From Bacteroidales bacterium (lineage in GTDB: Bacteria > Bacteroidota > Bacteroidia > Bacteroidales > UBA932): DNA of 29,761 nt. Shown here piece by piece: positions 7,465-16,700 of the stretch. The notes under the pieces were generated by a model. That model saw only the letters and a list, made by a program, of their open reading frames with translations. It was not told the DNA's origin and ran no database searches. The number at the start of each line of letters is the position of its first letter. Position 1 is the first letter of the stretch. The stretch is from positions 1-29,761 of the forward strand of contig JAGBSL010000004.1 in assembly GCA_017631875.1 (NCBI GenBank), in the 5' to 3' direction. The position numbers and the translations under genes were made by a program.

Positions 7465-8654
7465 TGAAGAAAATATACATATTGGCTGTGGCGCTTGTCG
7501 TGTCGGTGATTTCAGCATCGGCCCAGGATGTCAGCATGCAGGAAAGCCGCAAGGCTAAACTTGAACGCGAGATAGAGCTTCTGGATCAGCAGATCGCCCA
7601 GAACGCGTCAAGGAGCACTGCGCTCCTGTCCAGCCTCGACCTGCTTAGAAAAAATATAGAGAATAGAAAGGCACTTGTCAGGGAAAGCGATAAGGAAATC
7701 CGTCGTTATGCTGACAGTGTTTATCTCAAGCAGTTGGCCATCAATAGGTTGAAGGCCAGGGTGGATACTCTTACCTCTCATTATTCACGTTTGGTAAAGA
7801 GTGCTTATAAGAACAGGGACTCGCGAGTGTGGTATATGTACATTCTTGCCAGCGATAATCTAGGACAGGCATACAGACGCTTCGGTTATTTCCGTAATCT
7901 CTCCACGAGAATGAAGGAAGAGGCTGTCAGGATCAGGCAGATGCAGGAGGAACTTGAGGTGGAGAGAGCCCGTCTTGCGCAATTGAAGAAAAATGCGGAA
8001 AAGGTCAAGGCAGAGCGTGTCAAGGAGCTTGAAAAGCTGCGTAAGGACGAGACTGCTGCGGCAAATATGGTTGCTCAGCTGAAGAAGGACAGGAAAAAGT
8101 ACGAGAAGGAGCTTAAGGCTAAGAAGAAGGAGGTAGAGGCCCTCAATAAGGAAATACAGAGAATCATAGCTGAAGCTACTAAGCCGAAAACGTCTTCTGG
8201 AGGCGGATCAGCCTCTCAAAAGGATGATCCTGCTGCTATAGCACTCTCTGCTGAGTTTTCTGCCAACAAGGGCAAGCTTCCATGGCCAGTAAACGGCTCG
8301 GTGGTCGCTAAGTTCGGAAAGCAGTACCACCCTGTATTCAAGAATCTGGAGCTCCCTGCAAACAACGGATTGGACATCACTGCTCCTAAGGGATCGCAGA
8401 TCAAGGCAGTGTTCAACGGCACAGTAAAGCAGGTGTTTGTGATGCCGGGATACAACCAGTGCGTGCTCGTGCAGCATGGAAAGAACTATTTCACATTCTA
8501 CTGCAAGCTCGGTTCTGTGAATGTCAAGGCAGGTGACAAGGTGACTACAGGACAGGTCCTAGGAACCATGGAAACTCAGTCTGGCAACAATCAGATCCAC
8601 TTCGAACTTTGGAAGGACAGCAAGCCTCAGAACCCGGAGAACTGGCTCAGATAA
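7461..8654 (+). CDS. envC: Murein hydrolase activator, EnvC/M23-like
   Basis: The protein is 397 aa: a signal peptide (KKIYILAVALVVSVISASAQ), a long coiled coil (about residues 30-245, many KLEREIELLDQQ-type heptads) and a C-terminal LytM/M23 domain (about 275-397). The M23 zinc ligands are degenerate: the first His position reads NNGLDI, and the usual HL after YxxxY reads FYCKL. IHFEL keeps one His. Such loss of catalytic residues is known in EnvC, which does not cut peptidoglycan itself but activates amidases at the division site. The start overlaps the TPR gene's stop; a second ATG at 7464 is equally possible. A 7-nt gap separates it from the epimerase gene. Confidence 0.88.
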   Translation: MMKKIYILAVALVVSVISASAQDVSMQESRKAKLEREIELLDQQIAQNASRSTALLSSLDLLRKNIENRKALVRESDKEIRRYADSVYLKQLAINRLKARVDTLTSHYSRLVKSAYKNRDSRVWYMYILASDNLGQAYRRFGYFRNLSTRMKEEAVRIRQMQEELEVERARLAQLKKNAEKVKAERVKELEKLRKDETAAANMVAQLKKDRKKYEKELKAKKKEVEALNKEIQRIIAEATKPKTSSGGGSASQKDDPAAIALSAEFSANKGKLPWPVNGSVVAKFGKQYHPVFKNLELPANNGLDITAPKGSQIKAVFNGTVKQVFVMPGYNQCVLVQHGKNYFTFYCKLGSVNVKAGDKVTTGQVLGTMETQSGNNQIHFELWKDSKPQNPENWLR

Positions 8655-8661
8655 TGACATT

Positions 8662-9801
8662 ATGACAAAGAAAACCGTATTCCTGACCGGAAGCACCGGT
8701 AACATGGGCTGGGCTGGCTTTCAGGAACTATATGCCCGCAAAGAGCGCTTCAATATAAGGCTTCTTGCCCGTGACAGTAAGAAGAACCGCAAGCTCCTTG
8801 CTCCATATCTTTGGGATCCCTCAGTGACGATTGTCTGGGGGGATCTCACTAAGTATGAAGATGTGCTTGCAGGCGTTACCGGCTCCGACTATGTACTCCA
8901 TGTCGGCGGCATGGTATCTCCTGCGGCAGACTATTATCCTGAGAAGACTCTCAAAGTCAATGTCTCTGCGGCTGAGAATGTCGTGAAGGCCATCCTGGCA
9001 CAGCCGAATGCATCAGAAATCAAGGCGGTATATATAGGTTCTGTCGCCCAGTACGGTGACAGGAATCCTCCATATCATTGGGGTAGCGCTGACGAACCTC
9101 AGACTCCGGCGAAGTTTGACATGTATGCGCTTTCAAAGATACGTTCGGAAGAGATCTTCGCTACCGCAGGTCTAGCGAAATGGGTATCGTTGAGGCAGAC
9201 AGGCATCCTTTACCCCGGTATCTTAAGTGTGGTGAATCCTACAGCCTTCCATGTTCCTATGGGCGGTGTTCTTGAGTGGGCTACCATTGAGGATTCAGGC
9301 CGACTTTTGGCTCAGGTTTGCGAGGACTGGGTGCCGGAGGACTTCTGGAACAAGGTATACAATATCAGCAGCGGCGAGCAGTACCGCATGACCAATTATG
9401 AATTCATGACGCGCATGCTCGGCGCCCTCGGCCTCCCTTCTCCTGAGAAGGTCTTCGAGCCGCAGTGGTTCGCCCTGAAGAACTTCCACGGCATGTGGTA
9501 TACCGATGCGGATAAGCTTGACGAAATCCTGCACTTCCGCTCATATACGCCTGTGGACGAATACTTCGCGACCATGAAGTCGAAGCTGCCGTGGTTCTAC
9601 TCCCTCGCCTTCCTTGCGCCTGCGTTTGCGGTCAAGATGTTCATGAAGCCATTCGCTTTCGAAAAGGTCATGGGAACACAGTGGTGGGTCGACAATGATC
9701 CCGAAAAGTTCGAGGCGTACTACGGCTCCCGCGAAGCCTATGACGCCATCCGCTCGTGGGACGACGTCCGCCCTGCACCACTGTCAAAAAAGCACGAATA
9801 A
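8662..9801 (+). CDS. NAD(P)-dependent epimerase/dehydratase (extended SDR)
   Basis: This 379-aa protein starts with a Rossmann nucleotide-binding motif, TGSTGNMG (residues 9-16). It has the SDR catalytic pair in YALSK (about 155-159), preceded by IGSVAQYGDR, which supplies the Ser. WGDLTKYEDV and YVLHVGGMVSP match the NAD-contact strands of extended SDRs acting on sugars or related hydroxylated substrates. The substrate is not identifiable from sequence. The C-terminal ~80 residues are specific to this group and include a hydrophobic piece, FYSLAFLAPAFAVKMF. It lies within the operon after envC, and its TAA overlaps the nrdG ATG (taATG). Confidence 0.85.
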   Translation: MTKKTVFLTGSTGNMGWAGFQELYARKERFNIRLLARDSKKNRKLLAPYLWDPSVTIVWGDLTKYEDVLAGVTGSDYVLHVGGMVSPAADYYPEKTLKVNVSAAENVVKAILAQPNASEIKAVYIGSVAQYGDRNPPYHWGSADEPQTPAKFDMYALSKIRSEEIFATAGLAKWVSLRQTGILYPGILSVVNPTAFHVPMGGVLEWATIEDSGRLLAQVCEDWVPEDFWNKVYNISSGEQYRMTNYEFMTRMLGALGLPSPEKVFEPQWFALKNFHGMWYTDADKLDEILHFRSYTPVDEYFATMKSKLPWFYSLAFLAPAFAVKMFMKPFAFEKVMGTQWWVDNDPEKFEAYYGSREAYDAIRSWDDVRPAPLSKKHE

Positions 9802-10304
9802 TGAAAATCAGAATACTTGATATATTGGAAGAGACGATGGCTGACGGCCCGGGATTCCGCACTTCGATCTATTGTGCGGGATGCGCGCATCATTGTCCGG
9901 GCTGCCATAACCCGCAGTCCTGGGATTTCATGGGTGGCAGGGAAGTGACCGTCGAGGAACTTTTGGAGGTGGTCAAGGCAGATGAGTTCGCCAACGTCAC
10001 ATTCTCCGGCGGCGACCCTCTCTACCAGGTAGAGGCCTTCACGGAGCTGGCTCGCCGCATCAAGGAGGAGACCGGAAAGAACATCTGGTGCTACACCGGG
10101 TTCACATACGAGGAGATCCTTGCAGACGAGCGCCTGAGACAGATCCTCCCATACATCGACACCCTCGTCGACGGTCCGTTCGTAGCCGAACTCCGTGATC
10201 CGGAACTCCACTTCCGCGGCAGCTCCAATCAGAAGATCATTCATCTGACAGAAAAAAAAGACGATGCCATTCCTGGCACCGTCTCGGTTATACTTTATAA
10301 ATAA
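9801..10304 (+). CDS. nrdG: Anaerobic ribonucleotide reductase activating protein (radical SAM)
   Basis: This 167-aa enzyme uses an iron-sulfur cluster and S-adenosylmethionine to put the glycyl radical on NrdD. The cluster motif is CAHHCPGC (about residues 27-34) in the NrdG context CHNPQSWDF, and FSGGDPL (about 68-74) is the SAM-binding GGDP. I chose the ATG at 9801, which overlaps the epimerase stop; a frame opening at 9756 adds residues that lie inside that gene. Its target nrdD lies immediately downstream but on the opposite strand, which differs from the usual co-directional nrdDG operon. The last codons include a hairpin that looks like the nrdD terminator. Confidence 0.95.
   Translation: MKIRILDILEETMADGPGFRTSIYCAGCAHHCPGCHNPQSWDFMGGREVTVEELLEVVKADEFANVTFSGGDPLYQVEAFTELARRIKEETGKNIWCYTGFTYEEILADERLRQILPYIDTLVDGPFVAELRDPELHFRGSSNQKIIHLTEKKDDAIPGTVSVILYK
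10252..10283 (-). terminator. Intrinsic terminator for nrdD, inside the nrdG coding sequence
   Basis: On the minus strand, arms at 10283-10274 and 10269-10260 pair with one A-C mismatch around a 4-nt loop. Eight T residues follow directly (the A-run 10252-10259 on the plus strand). This is a standard rho-independent terminator for transcripts leaving nrdD. It overlaps the last nrdG codons (TEKKDDAIPGTV), so the same bases serve two roles. Confidence 0.75.
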
Positions 10305-10306
10305 AA

Positions 10307-12514
10307 TTATTCGTGTACGACGCGGTCACGGAGCTCGGCGAGCTTACCGCTGTTCCAGCGGCTTGTAGTGCCGACGAGATAACCGGTGATTCGCTGGAGC
10401 TGGTCGATGTGCTCTCCACCGCAGTGAGGACACTTTACAAGACCCTTCTCAGCATTCTCATATCCGCAGTCCATGCAGCGGTTGCGGTTGTGGTTCACTG
10501 AACAGTATCCGATATCATACTTGTCCATAAGGTCTACGATTGACATGATAGCCTCAGGGTTGTGTGTCGCATCTCCGTCGATCTCCACATAGAATATGTG
10601 TCCGCCTCCTGTGAGCGCGTGGTATGGCGCCTCAATCTCTGCCTTGTGCTTTGGAGTACACTTGTAGTACACCGGAATGTGGTTCGAGTTGGTGTAGTAG
10701 TCCTTGTCAGTGATGCCCGGGATAATACCGAACTTCTTCTTGTCGCCGCGTGTGAAACGTCCTGCAAGGCCTTCTGCCGGAGTTGCGAGCACGCTGTAGT
10801 TGTGCTTGTATGTCTCGCAGAACTCGTTCACCTTGCTTCTCATGAAGTTCACGATACGGAGTCCGAGCTCCTGTGCCTCAGCAGACTCTCCGTGGTGCTT
10901 GCCGATAAGGGCGATGAGACACTCTGCAAGTCCGATGAAGCCGATTCCGAGTGTTCCGTGGTTGATTACCGACTCGATGCTCTCGTGCTCAGCGATCTTC
11001 TCGCTGTCGAGCCAGAGCGCTCCCATAAGGAGAGGGAACTGCTTCTTAAGTGCGGTCTTCTGGAACTGGAATCTCTCGTCAAGCTGCTTTGCTGCAATCT
11101 CAAGCACGTTGTCAAGCTTCTTGAAGAACTCGTGGAGCCTGTCCTCCTGATTCTCGATGTTCATGCACTCGAGAGCAAGCTTCACGATATTGATTGTAGT
11201 GAATGAGAGGTTACCGCGGCCGATAGATGTCTTAGGTCCGAATCTGTTCTCAAACACACGTGTGCGGCATCCCATTGTAGCAACCTCGTACTGGTATCTC
11301 TTAGGATCATCCGGAGTCCAGAGCTCGTGGTGGTTATATGGAGCGTCAAGGTTCACGAAGTTAGGGAAGAAGCGTCGTGCAGATACCTTGCAGGCGAACT
11401 TGTAGAGGTCATAGTTGCGGTCCTCAGGGAGGTAGCTTACGCCTCTCTTCTTCTTCCAGATCTGGATAGGGAATATGGCTGTAGAGCCGTTACCCACGCC
11501 CTCGTATGTTGTGTTGAGGAGCTCGCGGATCACGCAGCGGCCCTCTGCCGACGTGTCTGTACCGTAATTGATGGAGCTGAATACCACCTGGTTACCTCCG
11601 CGTGAATGGATAGAGTTCATGTTGTGCACGAACGCCTCCATAGACTGGTGAACTCGGCTTACGGTCATGTTGATCGCATGCTGGATAACTCTCTCGTCAC
11701 CCTGAAGGCCGATGAGCTCGCGCTTGAGGTAGTCGTCTATCTTTATATTATAGAGTCTTGAGTAGTCCTCGCCGTTGATGTCAGCGATCTTGTCAAGTTC
11801 CTCGTGGAAGGTCCTTCTCACGAAAGGAGCCATGTAGAAGTCGAATGCAGGGATAGCCTGTCCTCCGTGCATCTCGTTCTGCACTGTCTCGAGAGAGATG
11901 CAGGCGAGGATGCTGGCAGTCTCGATCCTCTTTGCAGGACGCGACTCGCCGTGGCCGGCGAAGAAGCCGTCCTCGAGAATCTTGTCGAGCGGGTGCTGGA
12001 TACATGTGAGACTCTTGGTAGGGTAGTAGTCCTTGTCGTGAACATGCAGGTAGTTACTCTTAACCGCTTCCTTCACATCCTCTGAGAGAAGACACTCGTC
12101 CACATAGGACTTTGTAGACTCTGAAGCGAACTTCATCATCATTCCCGCTGGAGTGTCTGCGTTCATGTTTGCATTCTCGCGGGTGATGTCAGTCGCTTGG
12201 GCGTCGATGATCTCCTGGAAGATCTCGCGCGACTTCGCCTTGCGGGCGAGGTTGCGCTGGTTACGGTAAGCGATGTACTTCTTGGCAACTTCCTTACGAG
12301 GACTGTGCATGAGCTCGATCTCCACCTGGTCCTGGATGTCTTCCACGCTCATGTTGTCTACGTTGATCTTGGAGATGGTTGCCGCGATTTCGGCTGCGAG
12401 GACGATGTCCTCACCCTCCTCTGTCACGCCCATCGCCTTGAGGATGGCGTCTACGATCTTTCTGTTGTCAAAAATCACGACTCTGCCGTCGCGCTTAACT
12501 ACGTGCTTTACCAT
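10307..12514 (-). CDS. nrdD: Anaerobic ribonucleoside-triphosphate reductase
   Basis: This 735-aa class III reductase makes deoxynucleotides without oxygen. It has an N-terminal ATP-cone (about residues 1-90, VKRDGRVVIFDNRKIVDAI), an allosteric domain that senses ATP/dATP. The large barrel follows. The C-terminus has a zinc site, CMDCG and CPHCGG (about 683-703), and the glycyl-radical loop RITGYLVGT followed by SRWNSGKLAELRDRV. The radical glycine is the one in GYL. NrdG, which installs the radical, is encoded convergently 2 nt away. The length is normal. Expression likely starts from the promoter at 12650-12679, with a ~130-nt leader that contains repeats. Confidence 0.96.
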   Translation of the reverse strand: MVKHVVKRDGRVVIFDNRKIVDAILKAMGVTEEGEDIVLAAEIAATISKINVDNMSVEDIQDQVEIELMHSPRKEVAKKYIAYRNQRNLARKAKSREIFQEIIDAQATDITRENANMNADTPAGMMMKFASESTKSYVDECLLSEDVKEAVKSNYLHVHDKDYYPTKSLTCIQHPLDKILEDGFFAGHGESRPAKRIETASILACISLETVQNEMHGGQAIPAFDFYMAPFVRRTFHEELDKIADINGEDYSRLYNIKIDDYLKRELIGLQGDERVIQHAINMTVSRVHQSMEAFVHNMNSIHSRGGNQVVFSSINYGTDTSAEGRCVIRELLNTTYEGVGNGSTAIFPIQIWKKKRGVSYLPEDRNYDLYKFACKVSARRFFPNFVNLDAPYNHHELWTPDDPKRYQYEVATMGCRTRVFENRFGPKTSIGRGNLSFTTINIVKLALECMNIENQEDRLHEFFKKLDNVLEIAAKQLDERFQFQKTALKKQFPLLMGALWLDSEKIAEHESIESVINHGTLGIGFIGLAECLIALIGKHHGESAEAQELGLRIVNFMRSKVNEFCETYKHNYSVLATPAEGLAGRFTRGDKKKFGIIPGITDKDYYTNSNHIPVYYKCTPKHKAEIEAPYHALTGGGHIFYVEIDGDATHNPEAIMSIVDLMDKYDIGYCSVNHNRNRCMDCGYENAEKGLVKCPHCGGEHIDQLQRITGYLVGTTSRWNSGKLAELRDRVVHE

Positions 12515-12533
12515 ATACAGTTATCGGTTAAGT

Positions 12534-12620
12534 CCCACGCCCTGTAGGGGCATGAAATACATGTTATATAATCGGTTGAATTTCTATTCCTGTCATTTCG
12601 AGCGTAGTCAAGAAATCTTT
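12534..12620. repeat. Two dispersed-type repeats in the nrdD leader
   Basis: The first piece, 12534-12561, contains gccctgtaggggcatgaaat, which can fold as GCCC/GGGC. It resembles a repeat I associate with Bacteroidales intergenic regions, though this is from memory. The second, 12591-12620, starts tgtcatttcgagcgtagtca and ends gaaatcttt. It belongs to the same GTCAT...ATCT pattern as the repeats at 20778-20855 and 22238-22268. Confidence 0.5.
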
Positions 12621-12649
12621 GTCTGATACGGCCCGATTAAGATAGGTGA

Positions 12650-12679
12650 CAAAGATAATTCAATTATCTTTTCTGCAAA
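12650..12679 (-). promoter_or_regulatory. Promoter for nrdD
   Basis: On the minus strand TTTG (12679-12676) is followed after 18 nt by TATCTTTG (12657-12650), a good match to TTTG-N19-21-TAnnTTTG. The predicted start is near 12644, about 130 nt before the nrdD ATG. I looked for paired NrdR boxes nearby and saw none that I would trust. Confidence 0.65.
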
Positions 12680-12716
12680 GGGAAAATGCTGAGAAAAGAT
12701 ATTAACAAAAATAATG

Positions 12717-12748
12717 ACCATCTGTTAATTTGCTTATTAACAGATGGT
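12717..12748 (-). terminator. Terminator hairpin after the phosphopantetheinyl transferase gene
   Basis: ACCATCTGTTAAT (12717-12729) pairs perfectly over 13 bp with 12736-12748 around a 6-nt loop. On the minus strand it is followed by cattatttttgtt, a moderate T-run. It sits about 60 nt past the stop at 12807. Confidence 0.65.
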
Positions 12749-12806
12749 TAAACTATGGGATATTTTAGAATAAATCTAAATTAACTATAACAAAGATGTT
12801 TTATGA

Positions 12807-13442
12807 CTAACCTACCAGCCATACGAGCACATGACGGTCGAAGATCATGTATTCAAGCTCGAATTCCTCCTCGTGCTCGTCCTTGTGGATGAATGTTGCC
12901 TCAAGTTCACCCTCCTTGCGGACGTTGAACTTCTCGACCTCGATCTGCTCTGCGAAGTCGACCCTGTTCTGGGACATTCTCTTGAAGATCGCCTCCTTTG
13001 CACACCAGTAGATTGCAAGCTGCTCGTTCCTCTTGTCCTTCTCCAGGTCATCGATCTCGTCCTCCGAGAGTGCCTTCTTCTCGACTACCGAGAAGTCTCT
13101 GTCGAGAGACTCCACGTCGATACCCACTTCCTCATCATCGTGGATGATGATTGCCACATAGTTTTCAGTATGTGTGATGCTGATGTTGGTTGCGCAGTTC
13201 TCCAGATACGGCTGACCGTTGTCATGGTGGTTGAGGTACATCTTCTCCTCGAACACCTCGTTGATGAGTGCCCTTACGGCGAGCTTCTGCCTTCTCTGGC
13301 TTTCGCTGCGGAAAAGCGAGATCTCCTCGAGTTCGTCATTCGGTACGGATGTCAGGGAGAGCAGTTCCTCTTCGCTCTCGGTCACGTGCCATACGGCGAT
13401 TTCAGCCTTGTTGTCTAATTTCCTTCTTAAATATAGTGCCAT
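12807..13442 (-). CDS. 4'-phosphopantetheinyl transferase family protein
   Basis: This 211-aa protein belongs to the Sfp/AcpT-type transferases that move the phosphopantetheine arm of CoA onto a serine of carrier proteins. The two signature motifs are present: GIDVE (about residues 107-111), which binds magnesium, and WCAKEAIFK (about 145-153). Length matches the family. Bacteroidales often carry one such gene as the main holo-ACP synthase, but an accessory carrier-protein target cannot be excluded. The surface is very rich in Glu and Asp. A candidate small gene ends 14 nt upstream, and both may share the promoter near 13682. Confidence 0.9.
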   Translation of the reverse strand: MALYLRRKLDNKAEIAVWHVTESEEELLSLTSVPNDELEEISLFRSESQRRQKLAVRALINEVFEEKMYLNHHDNGQPYLENCATNISITHTENYVAIIIHDDEEVGIDVESLDRDFSVVEKKALSEDEIDDLEKDKRNEQLAIYWCAKEAIFKRMSQNRVDFAEQIEVEKFNVRKEGELEATFIHKDEHEEEFELEYMIFDRHVLVWLVG

Positions 13443-13456
13443 GTTTCAATGATGTT

Positions 13457-13654
13457 CTATGAAATGGTGGAACTCGGGGTGCCTATATACGACAGACCTG
13501 TGTGTGCAGACCATGCACACACGCAGAAGCCGCTCTCCTGACCTTCGTCAGAAGTGCTGCCCATAACCATAAATACGCTGTTGGACAACGGATCGTCAGA
13601 CATCTGATCCGCAGAGACTTTTTGATCTATTACTATAGGACTGGGAGGTTCCAC
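13457..13654 (-). CDS. Candidate small protein upstream of the phosphopantetheinyl transferase
   Basis: I do not recognise a family. A frame read from a GTG at 13654 gives 65 aa with well-mixed composition, including SVFMVMGSTSDEG and FCVCAWSAHTGLSYIGTP. The frame is open further upstream to a TTG at 13684, but that codon lies within the -7 element, so a start after the transcription start is more likely. The stop is 14 nt from the transferase ATG. An alternative start is the internal ATG giving MSDDPLSN. There is no signal peptide or membrane segment. Coding status is a guess based on position and composition. Confidence 0.45.
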   Translation of the reverse strand: MEPPSPIVIDQKVSADQMSDDPLSNSVFMVMGSTSDEGQESGFCVCAWSAHTGLSYIGTPSSTIS

Positions 13655-13681
13655 TTGTCTTATATTCTTAAAATTCAGCCG

Positions 13682-13689
13682 CAAAGATA
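13682..13689 (-). promoter_or_regulatory. -7 element upstream of the small gene and phosphopantetheinyl transferase
   Basis: On the minus strand TATCTTTG matches TAnnTTTG exactly. No clear TTTG lies at -33, where the sequence is A/T-rich. Confidence 0.5.
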
Positions 13690-13740
13690 CTAAATGTTTT
13701 CATATCTGAAAATTATTTTGTCTTTCAGCCGGCAGCCGTT

Positions 13741-13771
13741 TTTGATGGCCACGAAAAATGATGTAAATTTG
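13741..13771 (+). promoter_or_regulatory. Promoter for the two-lipoprotein operon
   Basis: TTTG (13741-13744), a 19-nt spacer and TAAATTTG (13764-13771) match the Bacteroidetes consensus in full. The predicted start is about 15 nt before the ATG at 13792. Confidence 0.75.
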
Positions 13772-13791
13772 CCATAATATTAAATAGATGT

Positions 13792-16700
13792 ATGAATATG
13801 ATGAAGTTTAGGCCTCTAGGCTTGCTGCTGATAACAGCTATAGTTTTTTTACAGGTGTCATGTATAAATGACAGTCTGTCCGAATCGTATTCGGATGGTC
13901 AAGGTGTATTGAAGCCGTTGTCTGTGCAGGTCGATGCCATGAAGACATCTGCAGGCGAAATCGCTTCAGTTTTAGCCGATCATGAGGATGAGGGCCTCGC
14001 GGAGGTGGCGTCGCTGATCGACGAGCATATCTCAAAAGTGAAGTCGGGACTATCTCTGGAGGAAGCGGCACTATCGGCGATGGAGATCCAGAAGAAACTG
14101 GCTCAAGCCGTGTCTGCAGTGTCTGATGAGGATCTGAAGGAGAAGCTTGCGTCTCTGGAGAAGGGAGTATGTGCTTGGATCGGAAACGATTTTACATACG
14201 TATACCCTCTTGTGTTGAAGTCGGAAGAACTTTGTCAGGCGGCGCAGGGTCTTGCGGATCTGAGTGCCGGTTTGAGCGGTATCCTCTCTGATGTGGAATC
14301 GGGACTGAAGGAAGGCGTGTCATTGGATGAACTGAAGGAGCTTTCCGAGTCGGTCGACGCTGAAGTGGAGCGTGCTTCGGAGTCCGGGGCTTCCGTGGAT
14401 TCGCTTTTGGAGGAAGTGCAGTCGGGCTACGTCAAGTCGATCCGTTCTATTTGTTCTGGAGAGGACTTTGACGGTTCTGCTCTTAAGAAAGTCAATGAAT
14501 CTGCTGCTTCCGTGCTGGCTCAGGTTGAGTCGACATATTCTGACCTGGTGGAGAGGATCTCGGAGTGTGAGGAGGCCGTAGCTGACCTGAATGACCGTCT
14601 TGTGGACCTGAAGGCTGACGTCGATGCACTTCTGGAGATGATCCAGTCTCTGACATTTGTTCCAGACCATTCTGCGGATTGCGCATATGCATATTATGAG
14701 TATAAGGAAGGACAGAGGGTACCGGTAAGCACCATTGACCTTGACTATATCGTACGTCCGGCTTCGGCAGCAAAGGGTTTGGTCGAGGCTGCCGCCCAGG
14801 GACATGGTGCCGTTAGTGTGATCGGGTATTATGCCGGAATGATTTCGTCGAAATCAAGTCCGGACTTCATAGACCTTGATATGGAGTCGGTAACGCTTGT
14901 GGACGAGACTCAAGGACTTGTAAAAGTATCGGTGGCTCACAACCTTTCGGAAGATTTCTATTATAAGAGAATCGGAGCAAGGTGTGCGCTGTCAGTGGTG
15001 TCAGGAAAGACGGACATGGTGTCGGAGTTTGTGGAGATCCAACCGAAGGACAACAGCTCGACAATATATGTGGAAGGAATAAAGATCTCTGAAGAGTCGA
15101 TAGAGATGGATAAGGGAGACACCAGGACGCTTGCAGTGACCATCACTCCGTATAATGCGACAGACAAGTCGTGTCATTGGACCTCGTCAAATACGGGCGT
15201 GGTGACCGTTGATCCTGAATCCGGCGAAATTACTGCGGTCGGTGCCGGTGAGGCGACCGTGACCGCAACGACTAACGGAACGGATGAGTGGGGAGCAAAG
15301 CTTTCTGCAAGCTGCAGGGTGAAGGTCAATAATGCGATAAGGCTCAGCGGTGCTCCTTATGTCGAGGTCGGCAAGACTTCGGAACTTTTCCTTGATTATC
15401 CGTCGTCTATGATAGTGGAAAGCCGTGAGTGGTTCAGTTCGGACAACTCTAAGGCTACAGTGGACCAGCGAGGCGTGGTTACTGCGCTGGCTGATACCTA
15501 TGGTCAGGCTGCAAAGGATTATCTCGACATCACCATCAGCTGCAGGATCAATGGCAGCATTGTGGTATCTCACGCGATGAAGGTGGTTGTCGCCCAGCCG
15601 AAGTCCATAAGGGTAAGTGGCCTTGCGGATGACCAGAACCAGGTTGTTCTGAAGGTTGACGGCAAGATGTCACTGGCGGCGACGATGTACCCTGAAAACG
15701 TGGATGCTTCCAAGTTCCGTCTGATGTATCAGAGCGACCAGGGTCTTGGTTGGATCGACAGTTCTACCGGAATGGTCAACGAGTATTCGAAGGTCATGAA
15801 TCCGGGCACTGCATGGGTTTATATCGATGTGCTGAACAGGGATGACCATCATTATCTGGCCCCTGGCGTAAGCCTGAGAAGGACTTTGGCTGTCAATGTG
15901 GAGCCTTATTGGGTAAAGGGCATTTCATTCCCGTCGCAGACAGTTTCTCTCGAGCCGGGACAGACGACAAAGCTGACTCCGGTATTCAAGTCCGATGTGG
16001 ATGGCGTACAGCCTACATATACCGACCTTGTCTGGACTTCTTCTAATCCGGATTGTGTTTCTATCGATCCTGAGACGGGAGAACTTGTTACGCTGGCTGA
16101 GGGTTCCGCAAAGATAACTGCCACAACATGCCATGACTGGTCAGTTCCTGAAGGATCAGGCCACATGTCGGCTTCATGTGATGTCATTGTGGAAAAAGCT
16201 ACATTGGCGGTTAACGTGGGCGACTATTATTATAGTGATGGAACGTGGTCTACAGAAAGGGATTACAGCAAGACCGTAATCGGAATAGTCTTCGCCAAGG
16301 CAAGTCCTGCCACAGCAGACAAGGTCATGATGGCAGACTATCCTAAATGTACTCACGGACTTGTGGTTGCATTGGAAGAGTATCAGTCGGCATTCGGCCA
16401 GTTCGGTTATAGTTCAGTATATTCATGGCTCTCGGACAATGGCTATGAGGTCCCTGATACCTCGAAGCCTAACGGATATGGCCTGACCAAGGGCCTGAGT
16501 GCATATAGGTCTGCTAATCCGGGCTATTGTGAACTCTTTGACAGCGCCGGCGGTCCTGCCGCTCTTCAGAATGCGTCCGTCAAGTCCCCTGCAAGTTCAT
16601 GGTATATTCCTTCATATTATGAGATGAGGTTGCTGTGGGAGCAGAAGTCGGTAGTAAACGGTTCACTTGCCGCAGTGTCTGCGGACAGGGTTTCTGATTC

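Noticed and set aside
10562..11206. Long plus-strand frames opposite nrdD (also 10800-11150, 11327-11605, 12197-12547)
   Set aside because: They mirror the strong codon bias of nrdD on the other strand and have no promoter or protein-like motifs.
12515..12806. NrdR boxes or a riboswitch upstream of nrdD
   Set aside because: No pair of NrdR-like palindromes at the right spacing and no known riboswitch core; the region is explained by a promoter, repeats and a terminator.
12831..13418. 195-codon plus-strand frame opposite the phosphopantetheinyl transferase
   Set aside because: The Leu/Val/Asp-rich composition is the antisense of the Glu-rich transferase; the minus-strand gene has clear GIDVE and WCAKEAIFK motifs.
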